DNA from: Bacteroidales bacterium
GTDB lineage: Bacteria > Bacteroidota > Bacteroidia > Bacteroidales > P3
Length of the DNA: 64,000 nucleotides
Reading direction: 5' to 3'
Assembly: GCA_017960605.1 (NCBI GenBank)
Contig: JAGCYV010000043.1
Coordinates: 1 to 64,000 of the forward strand
Shown: in pieces, positions 18,421 to 26,793 of the stretch
Layout: every line of letters starts with the position of its first letter
How positions within the stretch are numbered: the first letter of the stretch is position 1
Notes under the pieces: model-generated
What the model was told of the DNA's origin: nothing
Databases searched by the model: none
Seen by the model: only the letters and a program-made list of their open reading frames with translations
Program-made: the position numbers and the translations under genes

Positions 18421-18520
18421 CCTCCGTATCAACTCCGTTGTCCCTCCGTTGCCCCTCCGTCTCACCTCCGTTGAAAGACGGAGGTGAGACGGAGTAAGGA
18501 TGGTGGAACAACGGAGCCGG
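18421..18520. repeat. CTCCGT 11-bp array folding into a 17-bp hairpin between convergent genes
   Basis: Words of exactly 11 bp beginning CTCCGT run from about 18422, then turn into their complement (CGGAG words, also about 11 bp). The arms CTCCGTCTCACCTCCGT (18455-18471) and its exact complement (18478-18494) enclose a 6-nt loop. No T-run follows, so this is not a classical terminator, but it lies between convergent miaA and GH29. A relative lies at 54765-54870. Confidence 0.8.
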
Positions 18521-18538
18521 TGGCTACCCAATGAAGAA

Positions 18539-19816
18539 TCATTTGCGATGCTTGCCCTTCAGTTCGCGGACGGTGGCGTAAGGCGCTTCGTCTGTGAGCG
18601 TTATGGAATACTTATGACGGCCGTCCTTGCTCTGGGTGTAGCGTATATTGCCCTCGGAATAAGGATACAAGGGTCGGGTGCCGTAGATGGCGTATCCGTT
18701 CTTTTTCAGCCACTTGCCCATCTCCTCCATGCGTTGCAGAGCCTCGGCGGGCAGATTGCCGTCGGCGTCGGGACCCACGTTGAGCAGCAGGTTGCCGCCC
18801 TTGGCCACCACGTCACAGAGCATGTGTATCAGTGTTTTGACGCTCTTGTAGTTGTCGTTGGGCATGTAACTCCAGCTGTCGCCCATGGTCATGCAGGTCT
18901 CCCAGGGGTAGGGCAGGAGGGTGTCGGGCACCTGCTTCTCGGGGGTGCGGTAGTTCTCGTAGATGCCGCCGACACTGCGATCGACAATGAGCAACTGCGG
19001 GTTGTGCTCGCGAGCCATACGGGCAATCCATGGCATACCGATGTCCTGCACTTGTCCGCTGCATCCGAGCCAGGGACGTGTCTCGTCGTTGACGCTCCAC
19101 TCGGGGCGCACCCAGCCGCCGTCGAGCCACAGGATATCTATCTTGCCGTAGTTGTGGGTGAGTTCGCGTATTTGGTTGTAGGTAAAATCTTTATACTTTT
19201 TCCATCGGTCGGGATGGTCGGCGATGGAGTAGTTTACATTGCGGTCGGGGGTGGCCCATTCGTGTGCCCAGTATTCGTCGCAGTGCCAGTCGGGCTTGCT
19301 GAAATAGAGCCCAATCCACATGTTCTCAGCCCTGAAGGCATCGACCACGCCTTGTGTGAAGTCGGTCTGCGCCGGGCATTCAGGACCCATACAGGTGTAG
19401 TCGGTCTCTTTGCTGTCGAACATGCAGAATCCGTCGTGGTGCTTAGTGGTGAAGACCACGTATTTCATGCCGCTCCCTTTGGCGGCAGCAGCCCACCCCT
19501 CGGGATTGAAGTGCTTGGGATTGAAGGTCTTGTTCAGTGCCCAGTAGGCGCGTTTGTAGTCCTCATAGTTGGCGCCGTTGCGGTTGATCCATGGCTCATT
19601 ACAGATATTCCAACTCTCCACGATGCCCCACTGGGCGTATATGCCCCAGTGCATCATGAAACCGAACTTCAGGTCCTGCCACTCGCCGATGCGCTGCACG
19701 ATGGCGGGGTCGCTCTCGGTAGCTTGGGCGAGGGGGTGATCTTGTTGAGCGTGTAGAAATTGAAAGTTGAAAAATGAAAACGGGAATAGGACTAACGCCA
19801 GTAGTATTTTTTTCAT
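18539..19816 (-). CDS. Secreted alpha-L-fucosidase, GH29
   Basis: GH29 enzymes release alpha-linked L-fucose with retention. The 425-residue protein shows LKFGFMMHWGIYAQWG near residue 50, YVVFTTKHHDGFCMFDSK, and IDILWLDGGW, in which the Asp of WLDG is the family's catalytic nucleophile; GNLLLNVGPDADG is also typical. Residues about 10-20 of the signal peptide (FPFSFFNFQF) are encoded by a 7-bp array (19754-19782) like those found in spacers. The start ATG overlaps the stop of the upstream GH3 gene (ATGA), so the two are one operon. It is exported to periplasm or surface; the substrate could be plant xyloglucan or host fucosyl glycans. Confidence 0.92.
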   Translation of the reverse strand: MKKILLALVLFPFSFFNFQFLHAQQDHPLAQATESDPAIVQRIGEWQDLKFGFMMHWGIYAQWGIVESWNICNEPWINRNGANYEDYKRAYWALNKTFNPKHFNPEGWAAAAKGSGMKYVVFTTKHHDGFCMFDSKETDYTCMGPECPAQTDFTQGVVDAFRAENMWIGLYFSKPDWHCDEYWAHEWATPDRNVNYSIADHPDRWKKYKDFTYNQIRELTHNYGKIDILWLDGGWVRPEWSVNDETRPWLGCSGQVQDIGMPWIARMAREHNPQLLIVDRSVGGIYENYRTPEKQVPDTLLPYPWETCMTMGDSWSYMPNDNYKSVKTLIHMLCDVVAKGGNLLLNVGPDADGNLPAEALQRMEEMGKWLKKNGYAIYGTRPLYPYSEGNIRYTQSKDGRHKYSITLTDEAPYATVRELKGKHRK

Positions 19817-21924
19817 TTTCTGTTATGATATATGAACGGTAAGTCGATGAGGTCGCGGTCGTCGCTGCTGAAGCCGAGTTGGAGAATGAAAGGAGTGCCG
19901 TCGGCGGGCTCTTCGAGGAGGCCTGTGGCGGAGTTGTACTGGCGGAACCAAAAGGGGTCGAGGTCGATGGTGAAGGGCTCCATCGGATGTTCCTCGGTCG
20001 GGGACAGGGAGACTGTACCAATCAGTTGCTTGACGGGTCCGTTGGGGTCGTTCTCGTTCTTGAGATAGACCTGCACCACGGTGCGGTGCCAACGGGCGTT
20101 GTGGGCATCGGTGTTGCAGAGGCTCAGGGTGCCGCCGATGATGAAGTCGGCCTCCGACACCCAGGGCTGCTTGATGGAGAAGAAGCTGTAGCTGTAGCCA
20201 AAGCCGAAGGGGAAGAGTGCGGTCTCAGGGTCAATGTAGCGGTAGGTGCGGCCCGTCATGGCGTAGTCGCTGAAGTCGGGCAGTTGTTCGGTCGAGCGGT
20301 AGAAGGTGACAGGCAGGCGGCCGAAGTCATCGCGTTCGCCGAAAAGCAGCTGCTTCACGGCGGTGCCCATATCCTGCCCACCATACCACGCCACGAGGAT
20401 GGCATCGCAGTCGTCGATGACATTCTCCAGGGCGATGGCCGAGCCGGTGCAGAGCACCAGCACGATGCGGTAGCCCTGTGCTTTGAAGGCTTTAATCTCA
20501 TCCACCTGCTCCTGCGGTAGCTCGATGCGGGTGCGGTCGCCTTTATAGAACCCCTCTTTCTCCACAGGCAGTTCCTCTCCTTCAAGTTGGGGGTTCAGGC
20601 CTCCGGCATAGACCAGTGTCTTGCCGTCGCCGGCACTGAAGGCTTGGTAGCGGCCAAGGGCTTCGCCGATGGTGACGGTATGTTTAGGGGTTCCGTTGTA
20701 GTTGCCTAAAGGCATGAGGCTGTCGTAGGCGTTGGGGCCTTCGAGTCGGAGAAATTCGCCCTCTTTGAGCGGCAGCACGCCGGTGTTTTTCAACAGCACC
20801 ATGCTTTGGGCAGCGACGGAAGCGGGGTTGTTTTGGGGAATGGGGGGCCACCCTGTAGGTTTGAAATTTTTGGGCTGTGTGGTCACCCTCAAGCGGGTTT
20901 TCAATATGCGACGCACATGTTCATCGACCTTGCTTTCGGGCACCAGCCCTTGCTGCACAGCTTCGCGCAGGGCGGGTAGGCCACTGCCGCACTCAAGGTC
21001 AACCTCGCGGCCGAAGGCGTCGCCGTAGGCCGCTGCTGCGGTGGCGTGGGTGCGGTGGCGCGGGATGATGGTGTCGGTCTCGTAGGCGTCGTTGAGGGCC
21101 CAGCAATCGGTGACGAGGATGCCGTCGTAGAGCCATTCGTTGCGCAGGATGTCAAACAGGCGGCGGTTGGTGCAGCAGGGCTCGCCTGACTGGAGGTTCG
21201 CTCCCTCTCGGTCGCGCACCGTCAGACGGTTATATCCGCACATCACCTGGGCAACGTCACTGCGCTTGACGATGTATTCGAAGGCAGGCAGGTATGTGGT
21301 GCGTAGGTCTCGCTCGCTGACACGGCTGTCGAACTCGTGGCGTACGCCTTCGGGGCCGCTATGCACGGCGAAGTGCTTCAGACAGGCGGCAGTGTTATTG
21401 GCTTGCAGCCCTAATACACATTCAAATCCCATCATGGCGGTGAGGTAGGGGTCCTCGCCGTAGGTCTCCATGCCGCGACCCCAGCGCGGGTCTCGGAAGA
21501 TGTTGATATTCGGGGTGAAGAAGGTGAGGCCGGCGTAGTCGCCATAGTTGCCGGTGTCCTGTGCTTGTTGATATTTGACGCGGGCTTCTTTGGAGATGTG
21601 CCAGAAGAAGTTGCCAATCCATTCGGGTTTGAAGGTGGCGGCCAATGCGATGGGCATGGGATAGACGGTGGCCTCGCCGGCACGACCCACGCCGTGCAGT
21701 GCCTCGTTCCACCAGCTGTAGGCTGGCAGACCCACGCGCGGTATGGCGGGGTTCTGGTGCACCATGAGACTCAATTTCTCGTCGAGGGTCAGGTGGGAGA
21801 CGAGCCACTCCACGCGCCAGTCGAGGGTTCGGGAGGTGTCCTGCCAAGGATATTGCTGAGTACAAGCGGCTGAGCAATAGAGAAGTAGGAGGGTGGCTAA
21901 CAGCCAATGGGTTTTGTTTCTCAT
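19813..21924 (-). CDS. Secreted GH3 glycoside hydrolase (beta-xylosidase/beta-glucosidase type)
   Basis: A 703-residue exported enzyme with signal peptide MRNKTHWLLATLLLLYCSAAC, possibly a lipoprotein. The N-terminal barrel shows YSWWNEALHGVGR, NINIFRDPRWGRGMETYGEDP, CLKHFAVHSGPE and ILVTDCWALND, where the Asp after VT is the expected GH3 nucleophile. The second alpha/beta domain (IVLVLCTGSAIALEN, AILVAWYGGQDMGTAVKQLLFGE) and a short fibronectin-like C-terminal part follow. The YSWWNEALHG and DPRWGRGMETYGEDP pattern is close to GH3 xylosidases, but specificity cannot be fixed by eye. No SusC/SusD genes are nearby. The -7 box lies only 4 nt before the ATG. Confidence 0.9.
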   Translation of the reverse strand: MRNKTHWLLATLLLLYCSAACTQQYPWQDTSRTLDWRVEWLVSHLTLDEKLSLMVHQNPAIPRVGLPAYSWWNEALHGVGRAGEATVYPMPIALAATFKPEWIGNFFWHISKEARVKYQQAQDTGNYGDYAGLTFFTPNINIFRDPRWGRGMETYGEDPYLTAMMGFECVLGLQANNTAACLKHFAVHSGPEGVRHEFDSRVSERDLRTTYLPAFEYIVKRSDVAQVMCGYNRLTVRDREGANLQSGEPCCTNRRLFDILRNEWLYDGILVTDCWALNDAYETDTIIPRHRTHATAAAAYGDAFGREVDLECGSGLPALREAVQQGLVPESKVDEHVRRILKTRLRVTTQPKNFKPTGWPPIPQNNPASVAAQSMVLLKNTGVLPLKEGEFLRLEGPNAYDSLMPLGNYNGTPKHTVTIGEALGRYQAFSAGDGKTLVYAGGLNPQLEGEELPVEKEGFYKGDRTRIELPQEQVDEIKAFKAQGYRIVLVLCTGSAIALENVIDDCDAILVAWYGGQDMGTAVKQLLFGERDDFGRLPVTFYRSTEQLPDFSDYAMTGRTYRYIDPETALFPFGFGYSYSFFSIKQPWVSEADFIIGGTLSLCNTDAHNARWHRTVVQVYLKNENDPNGPVKQLIGTVSLSPTEEHPMEPFTIDLDPFWFRQYNSATGLLEEPADGTPFILQLGFSSDDRDLIDLPFIYHNRK

Positions 21925-21928
21925 ACTG

Positions 21929-21936
21929 CAAAGTTA
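21929..21936 (-). promoter_or_regulatory. -7 promoter box for the GH3-GH29 operon, leaderless-type spacing
   Basis: The minus strand reads TAACTTTGcagtATG: box, four bases, then the GH3 start codon, leaving at most a base or two of leader. Confidence 0.65.
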
Positions 21937-21988
21937 CGTCTTTTTTACCAATTACAATCAATATTTATTGGATGTCGTTTTTTTTTCG

Positions 21989-21996
21989 TAATTTTG
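21989..21996 (+). promoter_or_regulatory. -7 promoter box for the LuxR-type regulator, leaderless-type spacing
   Basis: TAATTTTGcagcATG: box followed after four bases by an ATG at 22001, the same spacing as the divergent GH3 promoter 53 bp away. Confidence 0.6.
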
Positions 21997-22000
21997 CAGC

Positions 22001-22849
22001 ATGAAAAGAACCATTTTTACTGGCCGGATGAAGATGGCCGACATGGTAGCGACAAACTACGACTTAATCCTTATGCTGCCTCGTTTTGGAATCCCTTTGG
22101 GGTTCGGGGACAAAAGTGTGAAAGAGGTATGCCGTGAGCACAATGTGGATGAGAATTTCTTCCTTACTGTGTGCAATATATACAGCTTCGACGATTTCCG
22201 TCCCGATGATGAGGAATTGTCCCGCATAGAGAACACCTTGGTGGTGGAGCATCTGCAAGCCAGCCACCGCTATTATATCGAGGAGCGACTGCCGCATCTT
22301 CAGCGTCACCTGGATCATATCGCCGACTCGGCCGGCGAACAGTCGGCGGTCATCCTGAAAAAGTATTTTGCCGACTATTGCCGTGAGGTGCGCGACCATG
22401 TGCGACGTGAGGAGAAGAACTTGAAGGAGCTGTTGGTGGCCCAAGGGCAGTGGTCGGCGTTGAGAGACCATTACCAGAAGAGTCACGACAACATCAAGGA
22501 CAAGTTGAACGACTTGACACAGATTATCTACAAGTACATCCCTGGAGAACGGCTGAACGAGGAGATGATGGAGCTGGTGTTTGACATCCTGCAGCTGAGC
22601 CGGGACTTGGAGAAACATGCGATGATTGAGGAATTGCTGCTGATGCCGGCAGAGGATTATCAGTTGAGTGACCGTGAGCAGGATGTCTTGGAGTTGGTGG
22701 CGCAGGGGTTGAGTAGTAAGGAAATCTCAGAGAAACTGAATATTGCGGTCAATACGGTGAACACCCACCGCAAGAGCATCACGCGCAAGACGGGCATCAA
22801 GAGTGTGGCTGGCTTGGCGGTGTATTGGAAATTGAAAAATGAAAAGTGA
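22001..22849 (+). CDS. LuxR-family transcriptional regulator (helical N-terminal domain, C-terminal HTH)
   Basis: A 282-residue cytosolic regulator. The C-terminal HTH_LuxR domain (about 220-275) reads LSDREQDVLELVAQGLSSKEISEKL in two parts, then VNTVNTHRKSITRKTG. The N-terminal two thirds is helical and rich in His, Glu and Lys; around 85-200 it resembles a hemerythrin-like four-helix segment (HLQRHLDHI, DHVRREEKN), which I cannot confirm. The conserved-looking region starts at MADMVATNYDLILMLPRFG, so the ATG at 22028 is an alternative start. The last codons (LKNEK) and the next gene's ATG both lie in a 7-bp TGAAAAN array. It probably regulates the redox run that begins 3 bp downstream. Confidence 0.78.
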   Translation: MKRTIFTGRMKMADMVATNYDLILMLPRFGIPLGFGDKSVKEVCREHNVDENFFLTVCNIYSFDDFRPDDEELSRIENTLVVEHLQASHRYYIEERLPHLQRHLDHIADSAGEQSAVILKKYFADYCREVRDHVRREEKNLKELLVAQGQWSALRDHYQKSHDNIKDKLNDLTQIIYKYIPGERLNEEMMELVFDILQLSRDLEKHAMIEELLLMPAEDYQLSDREQDVLELVAQGLSSKEISEKLNIAVNTVNTHRKSITRKTGIKSVAGLAVYWKLKNEK

Positions 22850-22860
22850 TCAATGAAAGC
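22824..22860. repeat. 7-bp array spanning the luxR stop and the polyferredoxin start
   Basis: Words TGGAAAT, TGAAAAA, TGAAAAG, TGATCAA, TGAAAGC follow in 7-bp register. They supply the TGA stop of the regulator and the ATG of the next gene. Confidence 0.65.
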
Positions 22861-24196
22861 ACTTAAAGTTATACGAATCGTTCTGGCGACGGTGATGCTG
22901 TTGGGTATCACGGCGCTATTGTTAGACACCACAGGTGTGTTGCGCCACTATCTTGGATGGGCTCCGAAGATTCAGTTGCTGCCGGCTATCCTGGCATTGA
23001 ACGTTGTTGTTGTGGCCGTTATTTTGGCGGTTACCCTGCTGGTGGGCCGCATCTACTGCTCGGTGGTCTGTCCGATGGGCATCTTTCAGGACCTCATCAT
23101 CTGGATTGGCGGTTTGTTGTTTCCTAAACGCAAATTCCAGTACCGTCGTCCCTCTAATTGGTTTCGCTACATAGTGCTGGCGCTCTTTGTGGTACTGATG
23201 GTGGCGGGTTTGGCCAGCATTGCAGCCCTCATCGCCCCATACGGCGCCTATGCCCGTATGGTGACGAACATACATGGGACGGGATTGCCGCTGATGATTG
23301 CCATCGTTACAATTGTGGTGGTGGGTGTGATGAGTTTTGTGTGGGGACGTTTATGGTGCAATACCATTTGCCCGGTAGGCTCGTTTTTGGGATTGGTAAG
23401 CAAGTTTAGCCTCTTCGGTGTCCGTATCGACAAGGCCAAGTGTGCGGGCTGCCGCAAATGTGAGCATGTCTGCAAGGCTATGTGCATCGACATCGAACAC
23501 AAGACGGTAGATAACAGCCGTTGTGTGGATTGCTTCAACTGCTTGGGTGAATGCAAGTCCGGAGCGATTTCTTTAAGTGGAAAGAGAAAAGTGGAAAGCG
23601 GAAAGCCTGTAGATGACAGTCGTCGCCGATTTGTGGCCGGAGCGGTGGCTGTGGGTGCCGCAATGGCGGTGGAAGCCCAGGAGCAGAAGATGGACGGCGG
23701 CCTGGCGGCTCTCACAAACAAGGCGGTTCCACAACGCCATACACCGCTGAAGCCCTTTGGCGCCAAAAGCCTGAAGAATTTCAGTTCGCATTGTACAGCA
23801 TGCCAGCTGTGTGTGAGTCAGTGCCCGGAGAAGGTGCTGCGTCCTTCCACCCGGCTTGCCTCCCTGATGCAGCCCGAGATGAACTATACCGACGGCTATT
23901 GTCGGTTGGCTTGCACTCGATGCAGCGAGGTGTGCCCCACAGGAGCCATCCGGCAGGTGAGCAAGGAGGAAAAGACCGCCATCTCGATTGGTGTGGCTGT
24001 GGTGTTGAAAGACAACTGCATTGCGTGCGGCACATGTGCCCGTCATTGTCCCTCGGAGGCTATTCAGATGGTGGAGGGCTATCCTGTGGTCAATGAAAGC
24101 CGCTGCCTGGGTTGTGGAGCATGCGAGTATTATTGTCCCGCCCGCCCAGTGACGGCTATATACGTCGAAGGACGCGAAATACACACGGAGATTTAA
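22853..24196 (+). CDS. Membrane polyferredoxin, NapH/CcoG-like, with internal twin-arginine-type segment
   Basis: A 447-residue iron-sulfur protein. The N-terminal part (1-190) has about four membrane helices and two cysteine pairs of the NapH type (GRIYCSVVCPMG, GRLWCNTICPVG). Two 4Fe-4S motifs follow at 197-234. Then comes DDSRRRFVAGAVAVGAAMAV (about 254-273), which looks like a Tat-type or membrane re-entry signal. The rest (300-447) is a second ferredoxin block with four cysteine motifs (CTACQLCVSQCP, CTRCSEVCP, CIACGTCARHCP, CLGCGACEYYCP). A spacer array of 7-bp words (23577-23606) encodes SGKRKVESGK just before the RR motif. It likely moves electrons from a membrane donor to an exported Fe-S domain; tatA and tatC lie downstream. 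Confidence 0.8.
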   Translation: MKALKVIRIVLATVMLLGITALLLDTTGVLRHYLGWAPKIQLLPAILALNVVVVAVILAVTLLVGRIYCSVVCPMGIFQDLIIWIGGLLFPKRKFQYRRPSNWFRYIVLALFVVLMVAGLASIAALIAPYGAYARMVTNIHGTGLPLMIAIVTIVVVGVMSFVWGRLWCNTICPVGSFLGLVSKFSLFGVRIDKAKCAGCRKCEHVCKAMCIDIEHKTVDNSRCVDCFNCLGECKSGAISLSGKRKVESGKPVDDSRRRFVAGAVAVGAAMAVEAQEQKMDGGLAALTNKAVPQRHTPLKPFGAKSLKNFSSHCTACQLCVSQCPEKVLRPSTRLASLMQPEMNYTDGYCRLACTRCSEVCPTGAIRQVSKEEKTAISIGVAVVLKDNCIACGTCARHCPSEAIQMVEGYPVVNESRCLGCGACEYYCPARPVTAIYVEGREIHTEI

Positions 24197-24220
24197 TTGA
24201 AAAATGAAAATTGAAATATT
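24197..24220. repeat. 7-bp array between polyferredoxin and YitT genes
   Basis: TTGAAAA, ATGAAAA, TTGAAAT words in 7-bp register fill the 24-bp gap. Confidence 0.55.
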
Positions 24221-25177
24221 ATGAGCAACAAATTCACTGAAGCAATCAAGTATGTCGGCACCTTCAAATTTTGGAAGGAGTTGGTGATAATGACCTTGGG
24301 TATGATGGTGTGCGCTGCCGCCGTCTATTATTTCCTCGTTCCCAGCAAACTGATTATCGGAACCATCTCGGGTCTCTCCATTGTGCTGAGCAATATCTTC
24401 ACCCATGGACAGTACCTCGGCACCTATATCATGGTGATTAACATCATCCTGCTGATTCTCGCCTTTCTGATTATCGACCGCGAGTTCGGCTTCAAGACAG
24501 TCTATACCGCCCTTATCCTCGGTCCGCTGACCGATTTCTGGGCTTGGGTGTTCCCTTGGCAGAACATCGCCAACGAAAACCCCATGACCGGCACGCCGTC
24601 GGTGATGGGCGACCCTTGGCTGGACCTCTGCTGCTTTGTGCTGCTGCTGTCGGCCAGTCAGGCGCTGATGTTCAGCATTAACGCATCCACCGGTGGACTT
24701 GATATCTTGGCCAAGATAGTGAACAAGTACTTGCACTTCGACATTGGAGCCTCGGTCTCTGTGGCCGGTGCCGTCATCTGCTGCACTGCTTTCTTTATCA
24801 ATCCTTTCCGTATGGTCATCATCGGCCTTATCGGTACATGGATCAACGGCCTGGTGGTCGATTACTTCACGGCCTCGCTGAACCGTCGCAAACGCGTCTG
24901 CATCGTGTCGAAGGATTATGAACGCATACGCCACTATATCACCGACAAGCTGCACCGCGGCTGCACTCTCTATGAGGTCATCGGCGGTTACAGCGGTGAG
25001 AAGAGCATCGAACTTGAAGTGCTGCTCAACAAGGACGACTTCAGCAACCTCATGGCTTGGATGAAAGCAGAGCAAATCAATGCTTTCACCACCGCCAACA
25101 ATGTCAGCGAGGTGTATGGCTTGTGGTTCAACTCGAAGAAACGCAAGGAACTGGAAGAACAGATGAATAAGAGATAA
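24221..25177 (+). CDS. YitT-family membrane protein (DUF161/DUF2179)
   Basis: A 318-residue protein with five or six membrane helices in the first ~210 residues (for example ELVIMTLGMMVCAAAVYYF and YLGTYIMVINIILLILAFL). A cytosolic C-terminal DUF2179 domain follows (KRVCIVSKDYERIRHYI, GCTLYEVIGGYSG). The molecular function of the YitT family is not established. It lies between two Fe-S redox genes and ends directly before the reductase start (no gap), so it is in the same operon; whether it has a redox-linked role is unknown. Confidence 0.88.
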   Translation: MSNKFTEAIKYVGTFKFWKELVIMTLGMMVCAAAVYYFLVPSKLIIGTISGLSIVLSNIFTHGQYLGTYIMVINIILLILAFLIIDREFGFKTVYTALILGPLTDFWAWVFPWQNIANENPMTGTPSVMGDPWLDLCCFVLLLSASQALMFSINASTGGLDILAKIVNKYLHFDIGASVSVAGAVICCTAFFINPFRMVIIGLIGTWINGLVVDYFTASLNRRKRVCIVSKDYERIRHYITDKLHRGCTLYEVIGGYSGEKSIELEVLLNKDDFSNLMAWMKAEQINAFTTANNVSEVYGLWFNSKKRKELEEQMNKR

Positions 25178-26569
25178 ATGGACAGAAGAACGTTTTTGAA
25201 GGGGCTGACGGGAGCAGCTGTGGCCGGTGCCGCGATGTCGGTGGGTTGCAACCATCCCAACGCCAAGCAAGTGGAAGGCTTCGCTGTCGGCGAGGTGCCG
25301 GCGGGGCAGATGACCTACCGCACCGACAAACATGGCCAGCAGGTGAGTTTGTTGGGATTTGGCATGATGCGACTGCCCATCGAAGGCGGTGGCAGCCTGC
25401 GTGACCATCCCGATGCCCAACTGGATCAGGAACTCATCAACCGTATGGTGGATTATGCCATGGAACATGGTGTGAACTACTATGATACAGCACCGGTTTA
25501 TTGTCGGGGTATGTCCGAGAAAGCCACAGGTATCGCGCTGAACCGCCATCCGAGAGACAAATGGCTCGTGGCTACCAAACTCTCGAACTTCCGCACATGG
25601 ACCCGCGAAGCCAGCTTGAAGATGTACGAGCAGTCCTTCCAGGAACTGGGTGTGGATTACATAGATTACTATTTGCTACACTCCTTCGGAGGCGTAGATG
25701 AGAACGGAAAGAGCAACTTCGAAATGCGTTTTGTCGATAACGGGATGCTCGACTTCCTGATGGAAGAGCGAGAGAAAGGCCGCATCCGCAACCTTGGGTG
25801 GTCCTTCCACGGGCAGCAGTCGGAGTTCGACAAGGTGGTAGCCTGGACCGACAAATACCACTGGGATTTCGCGCAGATACAGATGAATTATGTCGATTGG
25901 CACTATGCCCATGAGATTGAGGAGGAGAACGTCAATGCCGAGCACCTCTACACCGAACTCGACCATCGCGAGATACCTATCGTCATCATGGAACCTGTGC
26001 TGGGTGGCCGATTGGCTACGCTCAATGAGCAGATTGCTCGTCAGTTGAAAGAACGTGAACCCGAACGCAGCCTCGCTTCGTGGGCGTTCCGCTACCTCGG
26101 CATGTTCCCACGCATTATGACCTCGCTCAGCGGTATGAGTGCTATGGAACATGTGGAGGACAATGTGCGCACACATTGCCCGATGATGCCGTTGGCCGAC
26201 GACGAGATGCGTCTGCTGGAGCGTGTGGCCGACGAGTTTGCCCACTATCCCGCCGTTCCCTGCACCGCCTGCCAATACTGTATGCCGTGTCCCTACGGTC
26301 TCGATATTCCGGGCATCTTCTCGTTCTACAACAAGAGTCTCGCTGAGGGCAACATCGCCACTGAAGGCACTGTGGAGCAGAAAGAATTCCGTCGTGCCCG
26401 TCGTGCGTTCCTCACCACCTACGACAAGAGCATCGAGCGTCTGCGTCAGGCCGACCATTGTATCGGCTGCGGCGAGTGCCTCACCCATTGTCCCCAGCAC
26501 ATCGCCATCCCGCAGAAGATGCGCATGATTGAAGATTATACAAACAAACTTAAAGATTCATTGGTATGA
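25178..26569 (+). CDS. Tat-exported aldo/keto reductase with C-terminal 4Fe-4S ferredoxin domain
   Basis: A 463-residue predicted oxidoreductase. It opens with [20 protein letters not shown], a clear twin-arginine signal; a cysteine in SVGCN could make it a Tat lipoprotein. The barrel (about 45-350) shows [31 protein letters not shown] and [12 protein letters not shown], the aldo/keto reductase pattern with catalytic Asp, Tyr and His. The C-terminus (about 365-440) has [11 protein letters not shown] and [12 protein letters not shown] clusters. The substrate is unknown. Its stop overlaps the tatA start (ATGA), coupling it to its own export machinery. Confidence 0.9.
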   Translation: MDRRTFLKGLTGAAVAGAAMSVGCNHPNAKQVEGFAVGEVPAGQMTYRTDKHGQQVSLLGFGMMRLPIEGGGSLRDHPDAQLDQELINRMVDYAMEHGVNYYDTAPVYCRGMSEKATGIALNRHPRDKWLVATKLSNFRTWTREASLKMYEQSFQELGVDYIDYYLLHSFGGVDENGKSNFEMRFVDNGMLDFLMEEREKGRIRNLGWSFHGQQSEFDKVVAWTDKYHWDFAQIQMNYVDWHYAHEIEEENVNAEHLYTELDHREIPIVIMEPVLGGRLATLNEQIARQLKEREPERSLASWAFRYLGMFPRIMTSLSGMSAMEHVEDNVRTHCPMMPLADDEMRLLERVADEFAHYPAVPCTACQYCMPCPYGLDIPGIFSFYNKSLAEGNIATEGTVEQKEFRRARRAFLTTYDKSIERLRQADHCIGCGECLTHCPQHIAIPQKMRMIEDYTNKLKDSLV

Positions 26570-26760
26570 AACTGTTGTTTTTAGGAACTTGGGAGATTAT
26601 CATCATCGTCCTCGTGGTGTTGCTGCTTTTCGGTGGCAAGAAGATTCCCGAGCTGATGAAAGGACTCGGCAAGGGTGTCAAGAGTTTCAAGGACGGAGTG
26701 AACGGTGTCGAAGATGAAAGTGGAAAGAGTAAAGAGGAAAGTGATTTGGAAAAGAAATAA
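26566..26760 (+). CDS. tatA: Sec-independent translocase subunit TatA
   Basis: A 64-residue protein with the TatA layout: one N-terminal membrane helix (about 7-23, [20 protein letters not shown]), the FGGKKIPEL hinge, an amphipathic helix ([15 protein letters not shown]) and a charged tail. TatA oligomers form the pore for folded proteins. The Ser/Lys/Glu tail (about 50-63) is encoded by a degenerate 7-bp GGAAAG array (26714-26757). Overlaps the reductase stop by four bases. No separate tatB is present; TatA-TatC pairs are usual in this phylum. Confidence 0.94.
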   Translation: MKLLFLGTWEIIIIVLVVLLLFGGKKIPELMKGLGKGVKSFKDGVNGVEDESGKSKEESDLEKK

Positions 26761-26793
26761 CTTTCAATTTTCAACTTTCAACTTTCAATTTCG
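26761..26793. repeat. 7-bp array (CTTTCAA words) between tatA and tatC
   Basis: CTTTCAA, TTTTCAA, CTTTCAA, CTTTCAA follow in register and abut the tatC TTG start. The 33-bp length keeps tatA and tatC in the same frame, separated by the tatA TAA. Confidence 0.7.

Noticed and set aside
18455..18494. Rho-independent terminator after miaA
   Set aside because: The hairpin is strong, but no T-run follows on either strand; listed as a repeat/hairpin instead.
23573..25549. A 658-codon minus-strand frame across polyferredoxin, YitT and reductase genes
   Set aside because: It crosses three well-supported genes on the other strand and shows no domain signature.
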